Positions 16,361-25,273 are shown, numbered from the stretch's first letter. The stretch is 64,000 nt of DNA from Herbiconiux flava (GCF_013409865.1 NZ_JACCBM010000001.1:2418001-2482000); one strand, 5' to 3'. Translations and numbers: made by a program. The notes: generated by a model not told the origin, from the letters alone.

Positions 16361-16369
16361 AACGTTTTA
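16358..16369. promoter_or_regulatory. Putative LacI-family operator before the monooxygenase gene
   Basis: TAAAACGTTTTA, a perfect 12-bp palindrome, starts at the TAA stop of the regulator gene and lies 43 bp before the monooxygenase ATG. Its near copy is at 11368-11379. Confidence 0.7.
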
Positions 16370-16412
16370 GCGCGGCTCGCGGCGGTCCGATCCCCTCGAC
16401 GATGCTGGAGGC

Positions 16413-17777
16413 ATGGTCAAGCCCCTCTCCCTCGGCGTGTTCGAGATCCTCACCCCCTCCAACGGCGTCCCGACGTGGCGGCACCCGAACGGCCGAGGGG
16501 ACCGGTACGGCAGCCCCGAGTACTGGACCGGGCTCGCGAAGACCCTCGACGACGCCGGGTTCGACTTCATCCTCTTCGCCGACAGCTACGGCTACCCGCA
16601 GATCGACGGCGACGTGCCCGAGGAGGTGCTGACGCACGGCATCCTCTTCCCGGGCTACGACCCGATGCTGCTCGTCGCCGCGCTCTCGCAGGCCGCCCCC
16701 TCGCTCGGCATCGTGGTGACCTCGTCGACCTCGCTCGAGCAGCCGTTCCCCACGGCCCGGCGCTTCGCCACCCTCGACGCCTTCACGAACGGCCACATCG
16801 GCTGGAACGTCGTCACCGGCAGCACCGCCCAGGTCACCGAGCAGCTGTTCGGCATCACCCAGTTCGACCACGACGCCCGCTACGACGTGGCCGACGAGTT
16901 CGTCGACCTCGCGCGCAGCCTGCTCGAGGACGTCTGGGACGACGACGCCTGGGTCTTCGACCGCGAGAGCAACACGCTGATCGACCCCGCGCGCATCCGC
17001 CCCGTGTCGTACCGCAGCGAGCACTTCTCCAGCCACGGGCTGTTCAAGGTGCCGCCGGGGCGTCAGCGCACGCCCGTGCTGTTCCAGGCCGGTATGTCCG
17101 GCCGCGGCCGTGACTTCGGGGCGCGCAACGCCGAGGCGATGTTCATCCAGGGCCAGACCGCCGAGCAGGCGCGCACGGCCTCGCAGGACATCCGTTCCCG
17201 GGTCGCCGCCGCCGGCCGCGACCCGCACGACCTCAAGATCATCAGCGGCGTCACGGTGACGGTGGCGCCGACCCGCGAGGAGGCGCTCGCGAAGCGCCGG
17301 GAGCTCGAGGAGCAGTTCTCGATGGACGACGCAGCGGTGCTGTTCGCGGGCTTCACCGGCATCGACCTGCGTGCCCTCGACCGCTCGATGCCGATCGAGG
17401 ACATCGCCGGCACTGATCAGGGCCACACCCCGCTCGACCGGTACCGCTCGATGCCCGGCATCGAGACGGTGCAGGACGTGCTCGACGCCTTCCGGGTGCA
17501 GGAGCGCGGCTTCGTGATCACCGGCTCGCCGGCCGAGGTCGCCGAGGAGCTCATCGCCACGGCCGAGACCGCCGACCTCGACGGCTATCTGCTGGAGCCC
17601 ACCTTCGGCGACTCCGGGGCCTACGAGGAGTTCATCGCGCTGGTGCTGCCCGAGCTCGAGGCCCGCGGCGCGTGGCGGCGGCCCGACCGCTCGCTCACCC
17701 TCCGTGAACGCCTCGGCTTCCCCGGCCCGCACCCGGGCTTCCGCCCCTCGACGAAGAATCTCGAGCCCGGCGCCTGA
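16413..17777 (+). CDS. Flavin-dependent monooxygenase, NtaA/SnaA/DszA group
   Basis: A 454-residue luciferase-family two-component monooxygenase subunit. Blocks include LGVFEILTPSNG, DFILFADSYGYPQIDG, TSSTSLEQPFPTARRFATLDAFTNGHIGWNVVTG, DHDARYDVADEFVDL and TPVLFQAGMSGRGRDFGARNAEAMF. It is similar along its length to the protein at 58091-59461 (shared ADSYG, ARRFATLD, GWN(V/I)VTGS, AG.SGRGR.F.(A/G)RNAEA), so the two are paralogues. It needs reduced flavin from an unlinked reductase. The operator at 16358 places it in the same regulon as the importer. The substrate may be the imported compound; that is inference. Confidence 0.92.
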   Translation: MVKPLSLGVFEILTPSNGVPTWRHPNGRGDRYGSPEYWTGLAKTLDDAGFDFILFADSYGYPQIDGDVPEEVLTHGILFPGYDPMLLVAALSQAAPSLGIVVTSSTSLEQPFPTARRFATLDAFTNGHIGWNVVTGSTAQVTEQLFGITQFDHDARYDVADEFVDLARSLLEDVWDDDAWVFDRESNTLIDPARIRPVSYRSEHFSSHGLFKVPPGRQRTPVLFQAGMSGRGRDFGARNAEAMFIQGQTAEQARTASQDIRSRVAAAGRDPHDLKIISGVTVTVAPTREEALAKRRELEEQFSMDDAAVLFAGFTGIDLRALDRSMPIEDIAGTDQGHTPLDRYRSMPGIETVQDVLDAFRVQERGFVITGSPAEVAEELIATAETADLDGYLLEPTFGDSGAYEEFIALVLPELEARGAWRRPDRSLTLRERLGFPGPHPGFRPSTKNLEPGA

Positions 17778-17781
17778 GCTC

Positions 17782-19167
17782 TCAGGGTGCCGTCCTCGAG
17801 GCGGACGGGCCCGGTGCGGTCGGCCTCGGCGGGGCGACGGCCGCATCGGGAACGGGTGGGATCGGGTCTGCGGCGGGCCCTCCGTCGGGTGACACGGGCG
17901 CAGCGCGCCGCGCCGTGTCGGCCGGGGCCTTCGAGGTCTCCACGACGATCGGATGCGCCTCCGCGTAGCTGTCGTGGCGGATGCCCGTGACCTGCCACGA
18001 CACCTCGATGCCGGGTTTGTCGGTCTTCAGCTCGAAGCTGTTCCGCGCGACCTTCCGCGAGACGACGGCCTGGGCGAAGCCGCCGCCGATCACCGTCAGC
18101 TGGTAGCGGAAGTCGCGGTTCAGCGCCTCGAAGTAGTCGGGGAGCGTCACGGTCGCGTCGCCCTTCGCGTCGGTGGTGACGTTGCCGTTGTAGACGTTCA
18201 TCATGTCGGGCGACTCGACGAACGAGTGCGAGAGCCACTTGTTGTCGGGGTCGAGCGGATGATCGATCTGGAACGAGCCGGAGGACTTCGACAGGGTTCC
18301 CGTCACACGGGCGTTCCCGGAGGCGTAGAGGGCGTAGCCGGTCGGGCTCGCGGTGGAGCCGAACAGGCCGTAGTTGTCTCCGCTGGTGCCGGTCGCACGC
18401 CCGTAGACGCCGTAGGTGGCGCCGTCGCCCCAGACACCGACGTAGGGGCTGACGCCGCGGACGCTCGCCGTACCGCCGTTCTCGGCCAACACCCCGTACT
18501 GGCCGCCGGCGGCGCGCACGGCCTGGGCCGACCCCGAGGCGTAAACGGCTGTCGTCCCGAAAGCCCGCACGCCGAACGCCGCGCCGTCGGCCTGGAGGCC
18601 CGTGTCGCCGCCGCTGAAGAAGGCGCCGTAGCCCGTTCCCTCGCCCCGCATGGCGACCGATCCGCGGGCGTAGACGCCGAGGTAGGCGCCGTCGCAGTAC
18701 CCGGCGGTGTCGTCCGACTTCGCGAACACGCCGTACCCGCCCTTGGCGATACCCGAGAGCGCCCGGCCGGCCGTGGTGGTGGCGGTGCTCGTGCCCTGCA
18801 CCGCGATCGTGCTCCCGACCGCGTCCAGCCGGGCCTTCGGGTCGGTGACGCCGAGCCCCAGCCGGCCGATGGCCGAGAGCCGCATCTTCTCGCTCAGGCT
18901 GGAGCCGGCGTCGTTCTTCGTCTTGAAGATCAGCGGTGCACCCGCGTTCGTCGGGCCGAGGAAGTTGTTCGTGCTGACGCCGGTGTTGCCACCGAGCGCC
19001 CACGGGGTCGTGGCGGGAGCGGCTTCGGCGGGCGGAGCACCGGCCAGGGAGAGGGCGGCGACGCCGGCCGCTGCACCGGCGAAGAGGAGGCGGCGGGGGA
19101 ACCGCCGTTCGAACTCCGGCGAGACCGGATCGGTGGTGAGGGCGGTGGAGCTGGCGTTCTCAGGCAT
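17782..19167 (-). CDS. Secreted protein with phage-tail-fibre-like repeats and a conserved C-terminal module
   Basis: A 461-residue exported protein. The N-terminus has a probable Tat or Sec signal (RRFPRRLLFAGAAAGVAALSLAG, then AEA-AP as likely cut site). Residues about 60-320 are Gly/Ala-rich with repeated YGV(F/W/L/Y) and YALYA units, the style of trimeric fibres. The rest, about 325-430, is a module I recognise from many unrelated bacteria: FQIDHPLDP, then SHSFVESPDMMNVYNGNV, TLPDYFEALNRDFRYQLT, SFELKTDKP and VSWQVTGIR. The tail is Pro/Ala-rich. ATG 19167 has GGAGG before it. No phage genes are nearby. Function is unknown; a surface or cell-envelope fibre is likely. Confidence 0.85.
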   Translation of the reverse strand: MPENASSTALTTDPVSPEFERRFPRRLLFAGAAAGVAALSLAGAPPAEAAPATTPWALGGNTGVSTNNFLGPTNAGAPLIFKTKNDAGSSLSEKMRLSAIGRLGLGVTDPKARLDAVGSTIAVQGTSTATTTAGRALSGIAKGGYGVFAKSDDTAGYCDGAYLGVYARGSVAMRGEGTGYGAFFSGGDTGLQADGAAFGVRAFGTTAVYASGSAQAVRAAGGQYGVLAENGGTASVRGVSPYVGVWGDGATYGVYGRATGTSGDNYGLFGSTASPTGYALYASGNARVTGTLSKSSGSFQIDHPLDPDNKWLSHSFVESPDMMNVYNGNVTTDAKGDATVTLPDYFEALNRDFRYQLTVIGGGFAQAVVSRKVARNSFELKTDKPGIEVSWQVTGIRHDSYAEAHPIVVETSKAPADTARRAAPVSPDGGPAADPIPPVPDAAVAPPRPTAPGPSASRTAP

Positions 19168-19250
19168 GGCGACCTCCGTGGCGGGCACGCGCACGTCGCG
19201 CGCGTTGCGCGAGAGTGTAGCGCCGGGAGGGCCCCAGGGATACGGCGGAT

Positions 19251-20993
19251 TCAGCGGGGGCCGATGCGCGGTGCGGCGGCGAGCAGCGCCTGCGTGTACG
19301 GGTGCGCGGGGTTGTCGAAGACCGCGGATGCGCGTCCCTGCTCGAGCACGCGACCGTCCTTCATCACGGCGAGCGTGTCGCTCATGTGCTGCACGACGCC
19401 GAGGTCGTGCGAGATGAAGAGGTAGGCGACGCCGTGCTCGCGCTGCAGGCGGTCGAGCAGGTCGAGGATCTGCGCCTGGATCGAGACGTCGAGCGCCGAG
19501 ACCGGCTCGTCGAGCACGATCACGCGCGGGGAGGGCGCGAGGGCGCGGGCGATCGAGACGCGCTGGCGCTGTCCACCGGAGAGCTCCAGGGGGCGGGCTC
19601 CGGCGAGCGAGGGCGAGAGACCGACGTCGTCGAGCAGTTCATCGACGGGGCGGGGGGCGGATGCTCCACGGAGCGCGTCCGCGAGGATCTGCCGCACGGT
19701 CATCCGCGGGTCGAACGACGACAGGGCGTCCTGGTAGACGGCGCCGACGAGCGGACGGCGGGAGCGGCGGTCGCGCTCGGGGCCGGGCGCCCAGGGGAGC
19801 CCGTCGAGGCGCACGGCACCCGTGTCGGGGGCGGCGAGACCGAGGGCGATCCGGGCGAGGGTGGTCTTGCCCGAGCCGGACTCGCCGACGAGGCCGAGGG
19901 TGGTGCCAGCCGGGAGCGACAGGCTCACGTCGTCGACGGCGAGCCGATCGCCGAACCGCTTCGAGACACCGGTCACCTCCAGCACTGGATCCGACGATGA
20001 TGCACCCGTGGGAGCGCCGGAGACCGCCGGGTCGGGCGGCGCAGGCGGGGCGGGGCGGGCGCTCAGCGCGACGCCGCGCGGCACGCCCGTCGGCACCGCG
20101 CGCAGCAGCGCCTTCGTGTACTCGTGCCGCGGGTCGCCCAGCACCTGCGCCACCGGGCCCGACTCGACGACGCGGCCGGCGCGCATCACGAGCACGTCGT
20201 CGGCGATGCGGGAGACGACCGCGAGGTCGTGGCTGATGAAGAGCAGGCCGGTTCCGGCGTCGCGCACGCCCTCGAGCAGCGCGAGGATCTGCGCCTGCAC
20301 CGTGCTGTCCAGTGCCGTCGTCGGCTCGTCGGCGATGAGGAGGCGGGGAGAGGCGGCCAGCGCCGAGGCGATCAGCGCGCGCTGACGGAGGCCGCCCGAG
20401 AGCTCGCCCGAGCGCTGGTGCACCCGCGACGCGGGGTCGGGCATCCCCACCGATTCGAGCAGCGACAGCACCCGTGCGCGCCGCTCCGCCGCAGAGAGCG
20501 GCGTGTGCAGCCGCAGCGCGTCGCCGATCTCGCGCCCGATCGGCCGCAGCGGGTCCAGCGACACCAGCGCGTCCTGCACCACCAGCCCGATCGCCCGCCC
20601 ACGCAGCTTCCGCCAGGCGGCGGCCGAGAGGCCCCGGGCGATCCCGTCCGCTCCGACGGGTCCGAGAACGGATGCTCCGACCACCTCCAGCGCCGACGCC
20701 GACGTCCACGCCCCGGCACCCGCCAGCCCCACCAGCGAGCGCGCGGTCACCGACTTGCCCGACCCCGACTCGCCCACGATCGCGAGAGACCGCCCCGCCC
20801 GGAGCGTGAACGACACCCCGTCCACGACCGCAGGACCGCGCCGAGCGCCCCTCCCGCCGAAGCCGACGCGCAGCTCCTCGACCCGCAGCAGCTCCTCGAC
20901 CCGCAGCAGCTCCTCGCCCGCCGAGCCGCCGATCGAGTCGCCGATCGCGTCGCCCGTCGAGCCGCCCGTCGAGTCACCCACCGTCCCGCTCAT
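19251..20993 (-). CDS. ABC importer ATPase with two nucleotide-binding domains (Dpp/Opp type)
   Basis: A 580-residue fusion of the two ATPases that are separate proteins in most peptide importers. Domain 1 (about 35-275) has VGESGSGKS, LSGGLRQR, LLIADEPTTALD and FISHDLAVV; domain 2 (about 325-570) has VGESGSGKTT, LSGGQRQR, VIVLDEPVSALD and FISHDLGVV. Each ends with the peptide-family tail (HEYTKALL, HPYTQALL). The first 34 residues are low-complexity repeats encoded by short tandem DNA repeats. Its ATG overlaps the permease stop (ATGA). Energises uptake of peptides, nickel or similar through the adjoining permeases. Confidence 0.95.
   Translation of the reverse strand: MSGTVGDSTGGSTGDAIGDSIGGSAGEELLRVEELLRVEELRVGFGGRGARRGPAVVDGVSFTLRAGRSLAIVGESGSGKSVTARSLVGLAGAGAWTSASALEVVGASVLGPVGADGIARGLSAAAWRKLRGRAIGLVVQDALVSLDPLRPIGREIGDALRLHTPLSAAERRARVLSLLESVGMPDPASRVHQRSGELSGGLRQRALIASALAASPRLLIADEPTTALDSTVQAQILALLEGVRDAGTGLLFISHDLAVVSRIADDVLVMRAGRVVESGPVAQVLGDPRHEYTKALLRAVPTGVPRGVALSARPAPPAPPDPAVSGAPTGASSSDPVLEVTGVSKRFGDRLAVDDVSLSLPAGTTLGLVGESGSGKTTLARIALGLAAPDTGAVRLDGLPWAPGPERDRRSRRPLVGAVYQDALSSFDPRMTVRQILADALRGASAPRPVDELLDDVGLSPSLAGARPLELSGGQRQRVSIARALAPSPRVIVLDEPVSALDVSIQAQILDLLDRLQREHGVAYLFISHDLGVVQHMSDTLAVMKDGRVLEQGRASAVFDNPAHPYTQALLAAAPRIGPR
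20871..20920. repeat. 18-bp tandem repeat in the start of the ABC ATPase gene
   Basis: CAGCTCCTCGACCCGCAG occurs at 20871-20888 and 20889-20906, with a partial third copy to about 20920. It encodes the repeated LLRVEE of the protein. A second array of 12-bp units (GCCGATCGAGTC-like) follows to about 20980 and encodes the Gly-Asp-Ser repeats. Confidence 0.8.
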
Positions 20994-21847
20994 CGCGCCC
21001 CCCGCTTCTGCAGTGCCCGCCCCAGCACGGTCGTCGCGGCGGCCGCCAGCACGATCGCGAGCCCGGGGAAGAACGTCAGCCACCACGCCGTCGCCAGGTA
21101 GTTCTTGCCGGCGTAGAGCATCGCGCCCCACTCCGCGGCGGGCGGCTCGGCGCCGAGCCCGAGGTAGCTGAGCGCCGCGGCCCACACGATCGCCTGGCCG
21201 ACGCCGAGCGTCACCAGCACGAACACGGGCAGCACGGCGTTCGGCAGGATGTGCTGCACCAGGATGCGCCCCCGCGACCGTCCGAGCACCACCGCCGCCT
21301 CCACGTACGGCGAGGTCGCCACCGACCGCGCCTGCGCCCGGATGATCCGCGCGTACCCCGGCGCCGTCGCCAGCCCCACCGCGATCGTCGAGGTCACGAT
21401 GCCCGGTCCGTAGACCGTGATGACGAGCAGCGCCAGCAGCAGCCCGGGGAACGCGAACAGCACCTCGAGCAACCGGTTCACGCCGAAGTCGACGACCCGG
21501 CCGCCGAGCGCGGCGGCGAGCCCCAGCACGAGTGCGAGCGAGATGCCGATCGCCGTGGCGGCGACGCCGATCACGAGCGAGGTGCCGGCGCCGTGTACGA
21601 CGCGGGTGTAGATGTCCCGGCCCGATTCATCGGTGCCGAGCGGATGCCCCCACCGCGGCGACAGGAACGCGTCCACAGGGGCGATCGCGAACGGGTCTCC
21701 CGGCGCGAGCACCGCGGGCGCCACGGCCGCGAGGAGCAGCAGCACGAGCACGGCGACGGCGACCCACTGGGCGGGACCGAGCATCCGTCGGCCCCGTCGG
21801 GCGGCCGTCGCGACGGCGGCCACCGTCGACACGGGAGGGAGGCTCAT
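20990..21847 (-). CDS. Peptide-type ABC permease, DppC-like
   Basis: A 285-residue membrane protein with about six hydrophobic segments. Diagnostic phrases are HPLGTDESGRDIYTRVVHGAGTSLVIG and the coupling loop TSPYVEAAVVLGRSRGRILVQHILPNA. A short cytoplasmic N-terminus and a first membrane helix precede the periplasmic loop, as in DppC. ATGA overlaps link it to both neighbours, so the operon is translated as a unit. Confidence 0.95.
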   Translation of the reverse strand: MSLPPVSTVAAVATAARRGRRMLGPAQWVAVAVLVLLLLAAVAPAVLAPGDPFAIAPVDAFLSPRWGHPLGTDESGRDIYTRVVHGAGTSLVIGVAATAIGISLALVLGLAAALGGRVVDFGVNRLLEVLFAFPGLLLALLVITVYGPGIVTSTIAVGLATAPGYARIIRAQARSVATSPYVEAAVVLGRSRGRILVQHILPNAVLPVFVLVTLGVGQAIVWAAALSYLGLGAEPPAAEWGAMLYAGKNYLATAWWLTFFPGLAIVLAAAATTVLGRALQKRGAR

Positions 21848-22950
21848 GCGCGCACCCCTTCAGCAGAGGCCGGCCGCGAGGACGACGGCCGCGACGAGCG
21901 GGAGGGCCGCGAGGCGGCCAGCCGCGGGTCGGCGATCCGCGACACCACGTCGGTCAGCAGCGTCATCACCACGTACCCCACCGCGACGACGAGCACCACG
22001 CCGATCACGAGCGGCACGTCGCGCAGCTGCACGGCGTTCAGCAGCGTGCGCCCGAGCCCGGGCCGCGCGAAGATCGTCTCGACCACGACGGCGCCCGAGA
22101 TCAGCCAGCCGAACGCCCAGCCCGAGAGCGCGATGCCGGGAAGGGCGCCGTGCCGCAGCACGTGCCGCCAGCGCACCCCGGCCTCGCTCTCGCCGCGGGC
22201 GCGGGCCGAGAGCACGAACGGCGCCTCAAGGGCGTCGAGCACCGACTCGCGCATCACCTGCCCGAGGAAGCCGGCGAGCGGCAGCGCGAGGGTCAGCACC
22301 GGGAGCACGAGCCCGGCGGGCCCGTCGGTGCTGACCGCGGGGAACCAGCGCAGCGTCGTGCTGAACACGAGCACCAGCACGGTCGCCAGCCAGAAGTGCG
22401 GCACCGCGGCGGCGACGATCTCGAGGCCGGATCCGACGGCGGCGGCGAGCCGGCCCCCACGGGTCGACCACACGGCGAGCCCGAGCGCGAGCAGCCAGGC
22501 GACCGTCAGTGCCAGCACGGCGAGCAGCAGGGTGCCGCCGATCTGGCTGCCGATGATCGAGGCGACCGACTGCCGCTGCGAGTACGAGGAGCCGAGGTCG
22601 CCGGTGACGAGGCGGCCTAGGTATCGGAGGTACTGCATCCAGATCGGCTGGTCGAAGCCGTACTCCGAGCGCACGGCGGCCAGCGCCTCGGCGCTCGCCT
22701 GCGACCCCGGCCCGCCGAGCACGGCCTGCGCCGGGTCGCCCGGGATCAGCCGGAGACCGAAGAACGTCAGCGTCGCCGCCGCCCAGAGCACGAACACGGC
22801 CCCGCCGAGAGCCGCGGCGACGCGCAGCACCCGGCTCCGCAGAAGACCCGAGCGCGGTCGACCCGGACCGCCCGGCACCCGGCCATCGAGCGGGCCGCCG
22901 GAGGGGCGGCGCCCGCCGAGGGCCGAGCCGCGCATCCGCCCGCTACTCAC
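21844..22950 (-). CDS. Peptide-type ABC permease, DppB-like
   Basis: A 368-residue membrane protein. It carries the DppB signs FGLRLIPGDPAQAVLGGPG after the first helix, IWMQYLRYLGRLVTGDLGSSY, and the loop ESVLDALEAPFVLSARARGESEAGVRWRHVLRH. About six membrane segments are visible. Both termini are longer than usual and rich in Arg, Pro and Ser. The start overlaps the 3' end of the binding-protein gene by 8 bp, so a later start cannot be excluded. Confidence 0.93.
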   Translation of the reverse strand: MSSGRMRGSALGGRRPSGGPLDGRVPGGPGRPRSGLLRSRVLRVAAALGGAVFVLWAAATLTFFGLRLIPGDPAQAVLGGPGSQASAEALAAVRSEYGFDQPIWMQYLRYLGRLVTGDLGSSYSQRQSVASIIGSQIGGTLLLAVLALTVAWLLALGLAVWSTRGGRLAAAVGSGLEIVAAAVPHFWLATVLVLVFSTTLRWFPAVSTDGPAGLVLPVLTLALPLAGFLGQVMRESVLDALEAPFVLSARARGESEAGVRWRHVLRHGALPGIALSGWAFGWLISGAVVVETIFARPGLGRTLLNAVQLRDVPLVIGVVLVVAVGYVVMTLLTDVVSRIADPRLAASRPSRSSRPSSSRPASAEGVRA

Positions 22951-24598
22951 TCACCCAGGTGTCGCCGAAGTACGGGATCTGCAGCGTCGGCAGCAGCGAC
23001 AGCCCCTGCACCCGGTCGCCGTAGCCGATCTTCTGCAGGTGGTCGTACAGGGGCAGCACGTACGCCCCGTCGGCCAGCAGCTCCTGCGCCTTCTCGTACA
23101 GGGCGGCCCGTTCGTCGGGGTCGGTGGTCTGCCCCGCCGCGGTCACGGCGTCGTCGAGCTCGGGGATCGACACGTGCGCGTTGTTCGGGTGGTACCCACT
23201 CGGTGCCGGGATGATGTTCTCCGAGTCGTACAGGATGCGCAGCACGTCGGGCGAGTTCTTCGTGTAGATCGCGCTGGTGAGGTCGAAGTCCCAGGAGCCG
23301 AGCGCGGCGTACCAGCTCGACAGGTCCATCGGGTGCAGTTCGACGTCGAAGCCGACCGCCTTGGTGGTGGCCTGGATCTGTTCGAACAGCGACACCTCGG
23401 CCGGGATCGACTGGTTCGTCGAGACGGGGAAGTCGACGGTCAGCCGCTCGCCGTCCTTGGTGCGGTAGCCCTCGGAGTCGCGCGACATCCAGCCGGCCTC
23501 GTCGAGCAGCTGGTTCGCCTTGTCGGCGTCGATGGCGTAGTCGTCCTCGAACGAGGCGCCGAACGGCGTCGACGACGACAGCACCGAGTACGAGCGCTCG
23601 ACGGTGCCGAAGAACAGGCTCTGGATGCCCGGGTTCACGTCGGCCGCGGCGATGAAGGCCTTGCGCACCAACTCGTCGTCGAAGGGCGCGTAGCCCGAGT
23701 TCAGCTCGAGCCGGATCGAGGCACCGGGCAGCGCGCCGGTGAGCACGTCGAGCCCGCTGCCGTCGGCGGTCGCGGCCACGACGTTGTCGGGCTGCATCTC
23801 GTCGATCGCGTCGACCTCGCCCGACTGCAGCGCGGCGAAGCGGGTGGCCGGGTCGGGGATGAAGCGCCATTCGATCGTGTCGAGGTAGGCCGGCCCCTCG
23901 TGGGTCGCGCCCGCAGGCGCCGAGGTCCAGTCGTCGTTGCGGGTCAAGGTCACGTGGTCCTGCTTGACCCACTCCGAGAAGACGAACGGGCCGGTGCCGA
24001 TGGGCGCCTCGCAGTTGGCTTCCATGCCGCGCTCGAGGCCGGCGGGCGACTCCATCGCGAGCCAGGTCTGGGCGAGCGACTCGAGCAGCGCGCTGTCGGG
24101 CTCGCTCAGCACGAAGCGGGCGACGGTGGGGGAGACGACATCGACCGAGGAGACCTTGCCGAGCGCGAGGATCGCGGTCGAGGAGGCGGTCTCCGGATCC
24201 TTCATGTGCTCGACGTTGGCCTTGACGGCCTCGGCGTCCATGGGCGTGCCGTCGGTGAACGCGATGCCGTCGCGGAGGGTCACGTCCCAGCTCAGTCCGT
24301 CGTCGGCCGCGACGCCCGACTCGGCGAGCCAGGGGACGATGGCGCCGGTCTCGTCCTGCGAGAAGAGCGACTCGAGCACGTTGGTGCCGACGAGCGCCTG
24401 CGGCATGTTGCCGCCAACGTGCGGGTCGAGGCAGGTGGGCTCGCCGAAACCGGTCGCGTAGGTGAGGGTGCCGCCGGCGACCGGGGTGGCGGGGGTGTCC
24501 GACGGGCCGGCGTCGGCCGAGCATCCGGCGAGCAGCAGGGCGGAGGCGGTGGCCAGCCCGGCGAGCGAGAGGGCGAGGGAGCGGTGACGCAGAGGCAC
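22943..24598 (-). CDS. ABC importer substrate-binding lipoprotein, SBP_bac_5 family
   Basis: A 551-residue exported solute-binding protein of the peptide/nickel/opine group. The GTG start at 24598 begins a lipoprotein signal with lipobox LLLAGC; the ribosome-binding site is weak. The mature part opens GGTLTYATGFGEPTCLDPHVGG and contains the family blocks VTLRDGIAFTDGTPMDAEAVKANVEHM, GTGPFVFSEWVKQDHVTLTRN and IEWRFIPDPATRFAALQSGEVDAI. First gene of an operon with two permeases and a double ATPase. Ligand class (peptide or other) is not fixed by sequence. Confidence 0.94.
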   Translation of the reverse strand: MPLRHRSLALSLAGLATASALLLAGCSADAGPSDTPATPVAGGTLTYATGFGEPTCLDPHVGGNMPQALVGTNVLESLFSQDETGAIVPWLAESGVAADDGLSWDVTLRDGIAFTDGTPMDAEAVKANVEHMKDPETASSTAILALGKVSSVDVVSPTVARFVLSEPDSALLESLAQTWLAMESPAGLERGMEANCEAPIGTGPFVFSEWVKQDHVTLTRNDDWTSAPAGATHEGPAYLDTIEWRFIPDPATRFAALQSGEVDAIDEMQPDNVVAATADGSGLDVLTGALPGASIRLELNSGYAPFDDELVRKAFIAAADVNPGIQSLFFGTVERSYSVLSSSTPFGASFEDDYAIDADKANQLLDEAGWMSRDSEGYRTKDGERLTVDFPVSTNQSIPAEVSLFEQIQATTKAVGFDVELHPMDLSSWYAALGSWDFDLTSAIYTKNSPDVLRILYDSENIIPAPSGYHPNNAHVSIPELDDAVTAAGQTTDPDERAALYEKAQELLADGAYVLPLYDHLQKIGYGDRVQGLSLLPTLQIPYFGDTWVSE

Positions 24599-24697
24599 GA
24601 CGGAGCCGTTCTGTATGGGATGGTGGGAGGGCGATCTGCTGTGATCGTCACCCAGTCTAATTCTTGTACGCGATCTATTTATTCCCCGGGAGCGAGA
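24599..24697. promoter_or_regulatory. Divergent control region between the importer operon and the tetR-type gene
   Basis: Ninety-nine bases separate the two starts. The stretch 24654-24685 is unusually AT-rich for this DNA. TAGACT read on the minus strand (24659-24654) is a -10 candidate for the importer. No clear long palindrome is visible, so the regulator's operator is not assigned. Confidence 0.5.
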
Positions 24698-25273
24698 ATG
24701 GCCGGTCGGCCGAGGGCGTCGTCGGAGCGGATGCTCGAGGAGGCCGCCTCCGAGCTCTTCCTCGAGCAGGGCTACGCGAAGACCACCATCGAGCAGATCA
24801 CGCGCCGCGCCGGGGTCAGCCGCAACACCTTCTTCAACTACTTCCCCGGCAAGGCCGACCTCCTCTGGGTCGAGCTCGACGCGAGCCGGGCGGTGCTGAC
24901 GGATGCTCTCGCCGCAGCCCCCGCGACCACCGACCCCCTGGCCGCCGTCGAGGCGGCCCTCGCCACGACGGCCGCCGCCCTCACCCCCGGCCGAGCGCCG
25001 CTCGCGCTGACCCAGTGGGAGGTGATGGGCATCGACGAGGAGCTGAAGGCCGCCGGACTCGCCCGTGCGCTCGCCCACGCCGGAGTCGTCGAGGCCTTCC
25101 TCCTCGGCCGCGGCCTCGACGCCCTGACCGCGCGGGGGATCGCCCTGGCGGTGGTCGGCGCGGCGTCGGCCGCCGTGGGTCGGTGGGCCGCCGACGGACC
25201 GGAGCGCGCACCGCTCGAGACGTATCTGCAGAAGGTCGTGCATCCTGTGCTCTCGGGCTTCGGCATCGGTTAG
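24698..25273 (+). CDS. TetR-family transcriptional regulator
   Basis: A 191-residue regulator. The N-terminal helix-turn-helix is complete: RMLEEAASELFLEQGYAKTTIEQITRRAGVSRNTFFNYFPGKADLL (residues about 11-56). The C-terminal ligand domain is Ala- and Leu-rich and not diagnostic. It diverges from the peptide-type importer, the usual arrangement for a local repressor, and that is its likely target. Its stop codon TAG is the first half of the ileS -10 box. Confidence 0.92.
   Translation: MAGRPRASSERMLEEAASELFLEQGYAKTTIEQITRRAGVSRNTFFNYFPGKADLLWVELDASRAVLTDALAAAPATTDPLAAVEAALATTAAALTPGRAPLALTQWEVMGIDEELKAAGLARALAHAGVVEAFLLGRGLDALTARGIALAVVGAASAAVGRWAADGPERAPLETYLQKVVHPVLSGFGIG

Noticed and set aside
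17782..19167. Prophage remnant
   Set aside because: Only the fibre-like repeats suggest phage; there is an export signal, and no integrase, capsid or lysis genes flank it.
21251..24697. Plus-strand fusion of a long protein to the TetR-type regulator
   Set aside because: The upstream part is antisense to three importer genes; the regulator starts cleanly at ATG 24698 with its helix-turn-helix.
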